Assembly: GCA_036245525.1 (NCBI GenBank)
Contig: BTPG01000003.1
Coordinates: forward strand, 211,242,070-211,306,069
Direction of reading: 5' to 3'
Length of the DNA stretch: 64,000 nucleotides
Origin: Semisulcospira habei
Taxonomy: Eukaryota; Mollusca; Gastropoda; Semisulcospiridae
Part shown: positions 32,353 to 44,300 of the stretch, one piece after another
Layout: every line of letters starts with the position of its first letter
Position numbering within the stretch: the stretch's first letter is position 1
The notes under the pieces: generated by a model
Seen by the model: the letters and a program-made list of their open reading frames with translations, nothing else
What the model was told of the DNA's origin: nothing
Database searches by the model: none
Position numbers and translations under genes: made by a program

Positions 32353-35300
32353 CTGCAGACGCAGATCGGCAAAATGGGTTCATAATGGCAATCAAATCGG
32401 CCTAAAATATGTTGTTGTTTTCTTAAATAAAATTTAAAAAAAAACAAAAAAACACACCATATTTTGGATAAAACAAATCACCATTTCAAATGGGTATATG
32501 GGAATTTTGTTAACTCCTTGCCTGCCAGTGTGGAACATGTTGCTAGTGAAATCTGCGTTCATTCAACAACCAAAACGCACGCCCTGCCAAGGACTATAGA
32601 TCCAAATTGGTCTCAGCAAGGGGCATAGATCCTCATGAGCCCCCGCAACTGCGGGGGCTCATGAGGATCTATGCCCCTTGCATTTGGGTGGTGCTCGCCT
32701 TTTCTCGGCAGTGAAGGGGTTAAAAGCACCGTCGTTTACAATGAGAAACAACGTCCCTGGGACCTGTGAAACAGTGTCAGTTAGCAGGGCCAATCAGGCA
32801 CTCTCCTTGAACTGTCTTAACCCCTTAACTGCCGAGAAAAGCTGAACACCGCCCAACTGCAAGAGGTACAGATCCTCATGAGCCCCCGCAGTTGCACTAA
32901 CTTACCGCAGTTGCAGGGGCTCATGAGGATCTATACCCCTTGCAGAAACCACTTTTGTTGTTATGTGTGACCTCGTTATATGCGAAATTCACTGTACATG
33001 TCATTGATAGACATAACGGAACAAAGCAAGAAAAATTAAACAAAAAACAAACAAACACAAGCACTCCTCCCCCAAACCAACCACAGTATTTGTAGGTTCT
33101 TCCTCCACATATTCTAACAGCCGCATTTATAAAGCGGTGTAAACCGGTCATGAAAAAAGTTTAAAGTTTGCTTCTCTGATAGCTGGATATTTAAACATTT
33201 CATTTCGTCCCTGTAGGTGGACAAAAAAAGTTAATACGACCCATCTTTTCGTCTGCTACAACAGACCTGCCATTATGTTGAAGTCAGCTGTATTAGTAGT
33301 GCTAGTAGTGTATTTGTGCGTGTGCGTGAGTACCTGAATGAGTCTATAGCGCAGCACCTCCTTGAATGAATAATATGCATTTTTGAACGGCGATTGTGTA
33401 TATCGGCATTTTGATGGATCTCTCCCGCCATACCTTTCTGCCAAGCTGCTTGTTTATCAACCATCATGTACCCCCCGTTCCTCCAGTGAAAAACTTTTTA
33501 AAATCACAAAGCTTAACTTGAAGACTGTCGGGGAAGCGTTCTTTCACGTTTTTAGCCCCAAGTGTGTGGAACTCGCTGCCAACTGAAATGTGGAATCTGC
33601 CCACATTAGTGGAGGTTAGCGGATGTAAGGTGTTGGGAAGGGATGGGGTGGGTATAATTGTGCGTGTGTCTGAGAGAGAGAGAGAGTGTACTGTTGTGCA
33701 CACGCACCGAGTCCAGCGTTTTCCTGGAGAACAGCGCTATACAAGAACTATTTATTATTATTATTATTATTATTATTTGATTGTTCATAGAGTGCATAGT
33801 ATTTTTGTTTTCAGTCTTTTTGTAAAATACTTTCTGTAAATTGCGTTTTTGTGAATAGTTATTTTTGTACAATTAGCTTATCATTATTATTAATATTATT
33901 ATTATTATGAGAAATGGCAACTTGCACCTACTGTATATGAAGATGTGGGTTTGTGATCACCTCCCCATCACAGTTCCAGACACTGTTGAGAGACACGACG
34001 CTTTTCAGCGACTTGCTGCTGCTGGTCGATGACAGACGCACGCTAGCCACATCTGCTTGCGTTGTGACCAACGGATCCGTCTCCTCTTCGTCGTCGTGCT
34101 TCGGGCGGAACTGAATCTCTCGCACGCGGAAAGCTTTCACAAAGCTGAAGTCAAACTGTGACAGGAAAACTCTGTACATGTACATACAGATTACAATGTG
34201 AAAATGATGAAGCCCTTCACTACTGAAAGAAAGTGAACACGAACCAACTGCAAGAGACATAGATCCTCATGAGCCCCAGTGACTAATAATAATAATAAAG
34301 TTAATTTGTATAGCGCCTAATCACCAAGGTGCTCTAGGCGCTTTACAATCACAGTAATGAAACAGTGAAGCAGAATACAAAAACAAGCACATACAACTAA
34401 AAAAAAAAAAAATACATTGATTTACAAGGGCAGAAAACTCACACCACACACACACACACACATGATGAGCCAGCAGACAAAATGGTCTTTACGTATATGC
34501 AACAGAGAAAAGGTGTGTTTTAAGCTTGGATTTGAAAATGGAAAGAGATGATGAGTGATTAATTATTATTATTAATGATGGTTGGTTGGTTGGTTGTACA
34601 TTGCTTAATGTCCCGACAGCAACAAAACTTTCTCAGGATGTGCCTGCACTGCTTGTGAAAAAAAAAACCAAAAAACAATTAAACATGCTCCAGAATATAG
34701 GGGAAAATCCACCCTGTGGGGCTGACCAGGATGACCCTGGGAACTAAAAAGTCCCCCATGGCATACCCAGGTGGGGGTCGTCAAGAATGAGGTTCTGCGG
34801 TGCCGAGTTAACAAAAGGTTTCAGAAACACAATCAAAGTGCACTGGCAGTGAATGGGGTTAAGAATTGACACCTAATAATCACTTGCACGATATTTTGGC
34901 AGGCACCTGCAAACACTGTATCAGCTGTGTGACTTTGGAATGGACCATGACCGTTAAGGCACAAAGCTACTTATTCTGGCATTACCCATGAAGTATCATG
35001 CAAATGAATACTTTGTAGTATTACATGTATACCTCAATCAAGTTGTTTTTGTAATTATGACTGACAATAATAATCAATAGTACTAACTCAAGAACAACAA
35101 TAATATAATAATAATAATACCATAATAATATCGTCGTCATCGCATACCTGGTCAGCACTTTGGCGTGGAATGCGAGAGAGATGTCTTAGATAATCAAATC
35201 GTGAGCAGTCAGAAACCAGAATTAGATCCATACAGCCGTCACCGAGGTGAGTATTGGGGGACATTCCATCCGGACTCAATGGGCTGCGGCAACAAATTGT

Positions 35301-38300
35301 CAGAGTATTGATGGTGACAAACTTGCCAGACAATCGGTGCCATGTCTCCTGCTCTGCAACTGATGTAAAACAATTCAATATTTAACCCATTTAGACCCAC
35401 TGGCATAATTTCCCAAAATTTGGGAGTTGACACCTAACAACTATGTACCACTTGATGAACTGATGAATCGATTGATTGATTGTACATTGCTTAACGTCCC
35501 GACAGCAACAAGGCTTTCTCAGGACGTGCCTGCACTGCTTGTGAAAAAAAAAACTAAACAGAACATTGAATGTATGTCGCCAGCCGGTCAAATACATTAA
35601 ATAAACCTAACACATGGGGCCTAAATAAAGCTAAGACCATTTAGCAACACACATCCAATATCAAGAGCTACAGGCAGTGCAGACAGTAGGGAGAGTTTTA
35701 AAAAGGCAAATATAGGTGAATGGACAAAGGGTAGACAGAAACACATGCCCCAGAATAGAGAGAAAAACCCACCCTGTGGGGCTGACCAGGGTGACCCTGG
35801 GAACTAAAAAATACCTAACCCCACCCAAGTCCCCCAGGGCAGACCCGGGTGGGGCTACTGATGAATCGACCGTGATAATTCAAGGATAGTGCCAGATTAG
35901 CTTGGCACCGTATTACTTTACTTACTTACGCCTGTCACCCCTACCCGGGTATAGGCCGTCGACGAGAGACCTCCAGCAACTCCTGTCCTGTGCTTCTCCT
36001 TCGATTCTACTCCAGGTGGTTCCCAGTCTCTTGATGTCTGCTTGGAGGTCTCGACGCCAGGAGTTTCTCGGCCTACCTCTTTTCCTCTTTCCTTGGGGGT
36101 TCCATGACAATGCCTGCCTAGTGATACTGGAAGCTGGCTTTCTCAGACTGTGACCGATCCATCCCCATCTTCTTCGCCCAATTTCATTCTCTGCTGTTAT
36201 CTGCTCTGTTCTCTCCCAGAGTCTGACGTTGCTGATCTTCTCTGGCCAGTGGATTTTCAAAATTCTTCTAAGGCAACTGTTCATGAAGGTCTGTACTCTG
36301 TTGACTGTGGTTTTTGTCAATCTCCAAGTCTCTGCTCCATATAGGAGAACTGCTTTTACATTGGAGTTGAAAATCCGGACTTTGGTGTGTTGTGACAGCT
36401 CTTTGGAACTCCACACTTTTTTCAACTGGAGAAAGGCTGCTCTGGCTTTACCGATTCGTGCTCTGACATCTGCATCAGTGCCGCCTTTTTTGTCCACGAT
36501 GCTCCCGAGATAGGTGAAGGACTCCACTTCCTCCAACGGGGTGCCAGCAAGCAAGACTGGTTCTTCCCTGGTTGCGTTCAGCCTCATTGTCTTTGTTTTC
36601 TGTTTGTGAATGGTGAGGCCCACTTGGGACGAGATGTCAGCAAGCCTCGTGATCTTGTCCTGCATTTGTTGATGAGTGTGGGACAGTAATGCCAAGTCGT
36701 CTGCAAAATCGAGGTCGTCAAGCTGTGTCCACAGTGTCCACTGTATTCCACTTCGTCTGTGCTCTGTGGTCATCTTCATGACCCAGTCTATGGCCAGTAG
36801 GAAGAGGAACGGAGACAGCAGACACCCCTGCCTGACACCAGTTCTGACCTGGAGCTCCCTGGTGAACTGCCCTTCGTGGATCACGCGACATGTCATGCCA
36901 TCATAGCTGCTCTTGATCAGGCGGACGAGCTTTGTGGGTACACCGTAGTGTCGTAGGAGTTTCCACAGAGTCTCTCGGTCCACGCTGTCAAATGCTTTCT
37001 CATAATCCACAAAGTTGACGTACAGCGGGGAGCTCCACCCCAGAGACTGTTCCACGATGATGCGGAGAGTGGCGATCTGGTCTGTACATGATCGGTTCTT
37101 TCTGAATCCTGCTTGCTGGTCTCTCAGCTGGGGGTCAACGGAGCTCTTCATTCTCTCTAGGATGATCCTGTTGAAGACCTTTCCTGGTACTGACAGCAAG
37201 GTGATTCCTCTGTAGTTGGAACACTTGCTGAGGTCGCCTTTCTTGGGAAGCTTGATTAGGTACCCCTCCTTTCAGTCAGCCGGCATCACCTCCTCTTCCC
37301 AGATCTTTCCAAACAGTGGGTACAGCATCTCCACTGTTGTCTCTAGGTCTGCTTTCAGAGACTCCGCTGGGATGCCATCTGGCCCTGCTGCTTTGCCATT
37401 CTTCAAAAATGCCACTGCTCTTCTGATCTCTTCCCGGCTGGGTCTGTCACAGCTGATGGGTAGGTCGCTCTCTGCCGGCTGGATGTCTGGTGGGTCGGGT
37501 GGGCTAGGTCTGTTCAGTAACTCTTCAAAATACTCAGCCCTTCTGTCGAGTTGGTCTGCTCTGTCTGCAATAGGCTTGCCTTCTTTGTCTTTTACTGGTC
37601 TTTCTGTATGGCCATACTTGCCCGACAATCTTCTGGTAATGTCGTAGAGCTGTTTCATGTTGCCGCTGCCTGCTGCCTTTTCTGCCTCTGCTGCCAGGCT
37701 GTCTGTGTAGGCCCTCTTGTCTGCCCCGATACTCCTCTTCACCTCGCGGTTGGCTTCCGAGTATTCCTCCTGTGCCCTTTCTTTGGCTGCTCTCATGCGA
37801 CTGTTGTTGACAACTGCTTTCTTCTGCTTCCTCACTTCTATCTTCTTCAAGGTCTGTGCCGACAGCCAGTCCTTGTGTTGGTGTTTCCTGAACCCTACAG
37901 TGTCTTTGCAGGTTGAGTTCAGCGCCTCTCTAACTGCCTTCCACTGCTGCTCTGTGGTGACTGCCTCTTCATTTACTAGCTCCTGTAGCGCTTGAAACCG
38001 GTTGGACAGCACCAGTTTGAACTCTTCTCTAACTCCAGTTTCTCTCAGGAGGCCTACATTATAGCGCTGTCTTCTTGTTGTCTCTGTGCGGCTTTTCTTT
38101 AGCTTGAGCTTCATTCTTAAGGTAAGCAGATGGTGGTCTGAGGCGACATCTGCTCCCCTCCTCACTCGAACATCTTGAAGGGATCTTCTAAATTTCTTGC
38201 TAATGCAGATATGGTCTATTTGGTTCTCTGTTGTATGGTCAGGTGAGACCCAAGTTGCTTTGTGTATTTTTCTGTGTGGGAAGATGCTGCCTCCAATGAC

Positions 38301-41300
38301 AAGTCGGTTTAGAGCACAAAAGTCTACAAACCTCTCCCCGTTCTCACTCATCTCCGAGCCTAGTCCCTGTCTCCCCATCACCTCTTCATATCCGGTGTTG
38401 TCCTCCCCTATTTTGGCATTAAAATCGCCCATGACGATGGTGATGTCTCGCTCCGCACATTTGTCCACGGCACTCTGGAGTCGGTCGTAGAACTCTTGTT
38501 TCTCTTCCTCGTCACTGTCATTAGTGAGCACATAACACTGGATGACGTTCAGCTTGAGCTTTTTCTTGGTTCTAAAGGCTGCTGTGATAATTCTTGGCCC
38601 AAGAGGTTCCCAGCCCATCAGCGCTCTCTGTGCCACTGGTGACAGCATGAATGCTACTCCTTCTGTATGGGGGGCATTTTCCTCTTCGTGACCTGAATAC
38701 AGAATCATCTCCCCACTTAACAGCCTTTTCTGGCCAGACTGCGTCCATCTGGCTTCACTGATACCTAGCAGGGAAAGGTTGTACTTTTGCATTTCCGCTG
38801 CTATCTGGGCGGCCTTGCCGCTCTGGTACATGGTCTTGACGTTCCATGTGCCCATGGTTGTGTCCCTGGATAGAGAGAGGCGGCTCGGTCCTGTGGCTTC
38901 CGAAGACTTCCGGCTTTCACCACAGGACGTCATAAGTCTTCTGGTAGAAGAACCTTCCTCCTCCAGGAAAGGAATTACTGTTAGTCTTTTCGTCGGCGTT
39001 TTTGTAGCTATTTCCTTTTTTGCAGGGTGGGGAAGCTACCCCCACGCCCAACCCCCTTACTAGGAGGACCAGGGGTTTTCTGTCGGGGTCACCTTCCCTT
39101 AGACCATGTTGGTTCACGGCACCTTATTTCATTCGGTGCACCCCTCTCACGAGGGACCCCCTATCCACCACCCAGGGGACGCGCCTCAACGCCATATGGT
39201 CCCAGCGCGAGGTTGGCACCGTACAGCGTCAAGCTAATCTGGCACTAACCTTGACTTATCATGGTTGATCCATCTCCTGCTGTAGTGTGTTGGGGCTAAA
39301 TGTATTTTAAAAGTTGATAATCTTCCCGACAAAAACGTACATTTGCGTTTGCTGGCAGTGAGAGGATTAACCTCCTTGTACATGAAGCCTCCATTACACT
39401 ACAACACTGTGAACAGCACAAGTGGCTGCATACTCAATAGGGTTAAGTGTCGTGTGAGCAACAAAATCCCTCTAACAGCAATAATGACCAACAGAAATTT
39501 GGAAAAAAAAAAAGATGTGATTTGGTCCTTCTTGTGTGTTTCTTGTGTGACCAAATTTTCAGATTTCCGATAAATAAAGACTGAAGACCTGCAGTGCATA
39601 CTGGACATTACAAAATCTCCCTTTTCTCAAAAAAGGACATATTGGCTTTTGCTCTCCAAACGGCAGTGATCAAGCATGCAATCTAGCAACCAATAGGACC
39701 AGGGGTGCCTTCCCCTATGTGTTCAAAACCGCAATTGATATTAACAACGTGCATTTGTCAACATAAAAAAATGGACATTTACATGCGTGAAAAAGAAACA
39801 ATAAGTACATGTAAGATATTGACATGGGTAACGGTGCCAAAAATTGAAATGCCGACCCACAGACTAAATGCAACACACATTCCACAGCCTGCAAGAGAAA
39901 TAAATTTTCACGAGCTGTTGCGTTCAGTCCGTCAGCAAGCCTGCTCCGTTTTGCAAGAGACATACATTTTCATGGGCCCCCGCATTCGCAGGGGCCCATG
40001 AAAATGTATGTCTCTTTCAGACGGAACAAGCTTCCTGAAGGACTGCCCTGTCTGAACCAAAACTCTGGAATTCAGCTTCCTGGGAGTTTGAAAAAGCTGG
40101 ACAGATGATCGTCACCCATGTATAACTGTATTTTGATCTACTGAAGCACAGAATGAGATGCTTACCAGGACCATCATTATCATCACACTGTCCATCACCC
40201 AAATCTGAAATAAACAAACAGATTAAAAAGAAACTTGCATTTCAAATGGAATGACCAAATGATAAAAAGATAACCCTCCATAAAAATTCAGACATCAGCG
40301 GTAAGACAACCTGCATGTGCTTCTACGAAAAGAGTGGATCAAAGGCTGTGACAAACAAGCAACACTGCATGTTTCTGGTCTGTGCTTTTAATCCACCACC
40401 AAAAGACAGGTATTGACACACTTCTGATTCACAAAATACCTCTATTCAACTACCAAATGATACACGACTCTAGACAACACTGAAAAGTATATCATATTGA
40501 ATTCTTTGAGAATGAATTTTAACTGTATACCATCAATAGTTTAAAACTTCATCAACATTGACTGAAATTTATTTTACATTGCCTTCATTGATTGAGGTAA
40601 GTAGAGATTATGAATAAGCCACGTCAGAAATATCGAGACAATGAGAAATGAATTTTTCTCTAAAATGTATTTTTTCGAAAAATACTTAACGATGACATTA
40701 CTGTTAGGAATAGTGCTAATTTCAGCCAAAATTGTTGTGTATTTATATGGCAGGGGAGGCAACAAGGGGCGCTATAACCTAGCCAGTAACCCGAGTAGCC
40801 TCCCTTCCATCCCCATCCGGTCACGCGCCCACCGGATCCCCGCCAGTCTGTTTGCTTAGCGGACCAGCGGCAAGCGGGGCAGGTGGGAGGGTCATTCGAG
40901 TAATGTCATCGGTAAGTGTTTTTCGAAAAAATACATTTTAGAGAAAAATTTATTTGTTTCCTCAAAACACATTACCGATGACATTACTGTTAGGAAGAAT
41001 AACGAAGAGGAGGCGGGTGCCGCTTATAACGCCCTAACCCCTAATACTGCCAACGAAACCCGCCCAACCTGGAGCAACCTCCTGATAATTTCAGCTAAGA
41101 ATTACCTACGGAACCTGGGGTGCTGGGAGGGAGTGTTGCGCCACTGCGATGTCTCCCACCAGTGATAGGTTCTCGTGCTGGCTGGAGAGGTCCCTCAGGT
41201 AGAATCGGGCAAAAGTCGACTCTGCTCGCCAGCCCACGGCCGCCACAATGTCTTTGACAGGGCAGTTGGGGACAAATGCGAGGCTTGCGGCCATGGCTCT

Positions 41301-44300
41301 GACCTCGTGCGCCCCGATGTTCATTCGTTTGGCTGCATCAGGGGAGAGGTCCTGGTAGGCGAAGCGTATCACCCATCGGAGCCAGGAGGATATCGTCTGG
41401 GCCGAGATGTCATTTCTACCTGGGAAGGAGGAATAGGTGGGTGTGTCCCCTGCATAGCGGCTTGGTCCGGCGCAGGTACACATGTAAGGCTCTCACCGGG
41501 TCCTGCTGTCTAGTCTCTCGGGCAGAGCCTGAATTTCTCAAGGGGCGAACGGTGACCATCTGTGGGGCGGCCAATGGAGACCGGGTCTTGGCCAGCAAAG
41601 CCAGGTCGGGCAGCAGTTGTACAGAGCTGTCCGTCCGGAACTGCAAGCATGAGGGACGTGCTGATAGAGCATGCAGCTCGCTGACCCTGGAAGCAGTGGC
41701 GAGGGCCAGTAGGAAGCAGGTCTTCCGCGTCACGTCAGGTAACCGCGCCAACTGGAGTGGTTTGAAGTGGCCGGAGTTGAGCCACGTTAGTACCCAGGGT
41801 AGGTCCCATCGCGGCACCAGCGAGCGAAGGGCAGGACGTTGTAGGCCGAAATGGGCCATAAGATCGGCGAGGTCTTTGCAGTCACCAGGGTCGGGTCGGC
41901 CCAAATGCCGGTATGTGTCAGCGATCATGGGCAGGTAGCCCCGAATGGTGATTGGCGCCAAGAGCTGGTCGGTGAAGAGCCAGAGGAAGAACTCTGCCAG
42001 CTGGGGAACCGTCAGTTCCGTGGGGGAGAGGCGCTTGTCATCACACCAGTCGCACAGGACTTGCCACTTTCCCTCGTAAACTCGTCTGGTCGAGGGTGTG
42101 CGGGCTGTAGCGATAGCTTCCACTTCTGCACTGAAAAGCCTCTAGTGGTGAGGGCTTGCCGCACAACCTCCAGGCGTGGAGGAGGAGTTGTTCGGGGCAC
42201 GGATGGTACAGCGCCTGCTGCGGTTGCTTGAGCATCGTGCGTGGGGTGGGGAGCCGCAGAGGGGGGCCCGTGGCGAGGTTCAGGAGGTCGGTGGTCCACG
42301 ACTTGATCCAGCAGAATGGAGCCACCAAGAACAGGACCGTGTTGCAACCTCTGAGCTTGAACAGGACCTTGGGAACGAGCACCGTAGGCGGGTAGGCGTA
42401 CGCGACGAGGCCGTCCCATGGGATGGAAAAAGCGTCGATTGCCCAGGCAAGCGGGTCTGGAAATGGGGAGACGAAGAAAGGAAGCTTGCAATTCCACCTC
42501 ATCATGAAGAGGTCGATCATGGGGGTCTCCAACTCTGCACCGATCATCTGAAAGATGTCCGGACGGAGCGCCCACTCGGTGTGGAGAAGCTGGCCGCGTC
42601 GCGAGAGGGAGTCGGCTAGAACATTCAGATGTCCCCGGATGTGTCTCGCGAGGAGAGCGATGACTCGATCTTTGCACCATCGGAGCACCTGGTAGAGGAG
42701 GATGCAGAGGGAGGGGAAGCGTGTCCCACCCTGCTTCTGGATGTAGGCGACGACAGTGGAGTTGTCTGAGAGGACTAGAAGCTCCTGGTGTCGCAGACGT
42801 GACTCCCACGCAATGAGGGCTTGCCAGACCGCTTTCAGCTCTAACCAGTTGATGTGTCGGGCCACAAAGTCCGGGGGCCATACGCCGGAGGCTGTGGAGA
42901 ACATTGGTAACAGGTGCACGCCCCAGCTGGAGAGACTTGCGTCGATGCAAAGGGACAGCTGGGGTGGAGGCAAGTAGAGGGGAACTCCAGTCGTGAGCCA
43001 GCCGGGATCCGCCCAGCGAAGAAAGTGAGGACGGAGCATCAGCAGCAGCAGAACCTGAGACTCGAGGTCGTCCATCGAGGGTCGCCAGTGGAGAAGCAGG
43101 TGCAACTGAAGTGGGCGGCAGTAGAGACGTCCTAGGGGAAGTAGATGTGCTGCCACACTCATCAGGCCGAGAAGCTGAAGCCACACTCTCCCTGGGATCG
43201 CCTCCTCTTGAGCCACCTGCCACGCTAGGTTCGCCAACTTCTGAATTCGCCACTCCGGAAGCCGCACTTCGTTGAGGTCGGTGCGAAACTCCATCCCTAG
43301 GTGGACAAAGCGGCGAGACGGCGTGAGGTCGGACTTGCCCGCGTTAACCAGGAAGCCGAGCCTGTCCAGCAGATCTAGAAGCACATCTCGGTCCGTCTCC
43401 AAGGAAGCCTCCGACTGGTTCCGCAAGAGAAGATCATCCAGGTAGTTCGATGTGGGGCTCGAAGACGTCCGCCTGGCCCTGGCTACTACGGCGTCCATCA
43501 TACGGGTGAACACGCAGGGGCTGAGGTTGAGGTCGAAGGAAAGCGCATGAAACTGGTAGACCACGCTGCCAAAAGGCGAAGCGGAGGTAACGTTTGGTGG
43601 CGGGGTGCATCGGGACGTGCAGATACGCATCCGACAGGTCTAGGCTAACGGCACTGCGGCGCGAAGAGCTCGGGCGGTCTCCATGCGGAAGGACGGGGCG
43701 ATGATGAACTTGTTCAGCGCGGAGAGGTCGATGACGGGGCGCCACTTGCCACCCGGCTTGGGTACCACGAAGAGGTGACTGTAGAAGGCTGGGAAGTCGT
43801 GCCGTGTCACCACCTCCGTGGCAGTCTTCCAAAGCAAAGTGGCGACTTCGCTGAGCAGGGCGTCGGCTCTGAGCTGGTCCGTAGGCACCGAAGTCCACAG
43901 GGGCAAGCGGCGCAGGGGGGCGGGGATCAAAAGGAGATCAGCAGTCCCTCGGAGATGGTCGAGAGAATCCACAGGTCGTCCGGTAGCAGCGACCACCACA
44001 TGTTGCTGCGGAGGGGGCCGAGGAGGGAGGCAGTCAGTGGGCCCTGCCTGGACCAGGCTGGGGTGGTGGTGGGGGCGGAGCCGGGGAACGAGCGGGAGCT
44101 ACCAAAGGCCGGGGTTCGGGGGGGAGGGGGCAGACGGCCACCTCTGGTGAGGGGCCAAGCGGAGGGTCTGATGGACCGCAGGGTGCAACCCACGGCCTTG
44201 CGAGCTGCCTGAAAGCTGGATGGAACAGTGCAGCTGGGCCGAAGGTCCTTGTTAGCGTCCTTCACTGCCTGCCAAGTCGGGCTGAACAGGAGTTCTCCGC

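Larger units (their letters stand above)
34210..34862. mobile_element. Family A element broken by LINE tail and SINE G
   Basis: The left half is preserved to CAAGAGACATAGATCCTCAT then GAGCCCCAGTGAC (34283). The right half resumes near 34795 and ends GGCAGTGAATGGGGTTAA. The interruption starts exactly at the hairpin centre. In CERK intron 11. Confidence 0.75.
35382..39310. mobile_element. Family B hairpin element holding a SINE and an RTE
   Basis: TTAACCCATTTAGACCCACT at 35382, left arm to CTTGGCACC (35909), right arm from GCGTCAAGCTAATCTGGCAC (39226) to GGCTAAATGTATTTTAA. Removing both insertions leaves an element of about 220 bp. In CERK intron 10, next to exon 11. Confidence 0.88.

Noticed and set aside
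40166..40204. Direct junction of CERK exon 8 to exon 10
   Set aside because: The phase-2 end of exon 8 would read a stop in exon 10. Exon 9 (45710-45792) restores the frame and supplies the conserved CxxC.
42012..43253. 413-codon minus-strand frame beside the DIRS reverse transcriptase, and plus-strand frames over the DIRS
   Set aside because: Pro/Ser/Arg-rich shadows of the RT/RNase H frame; no family motif.
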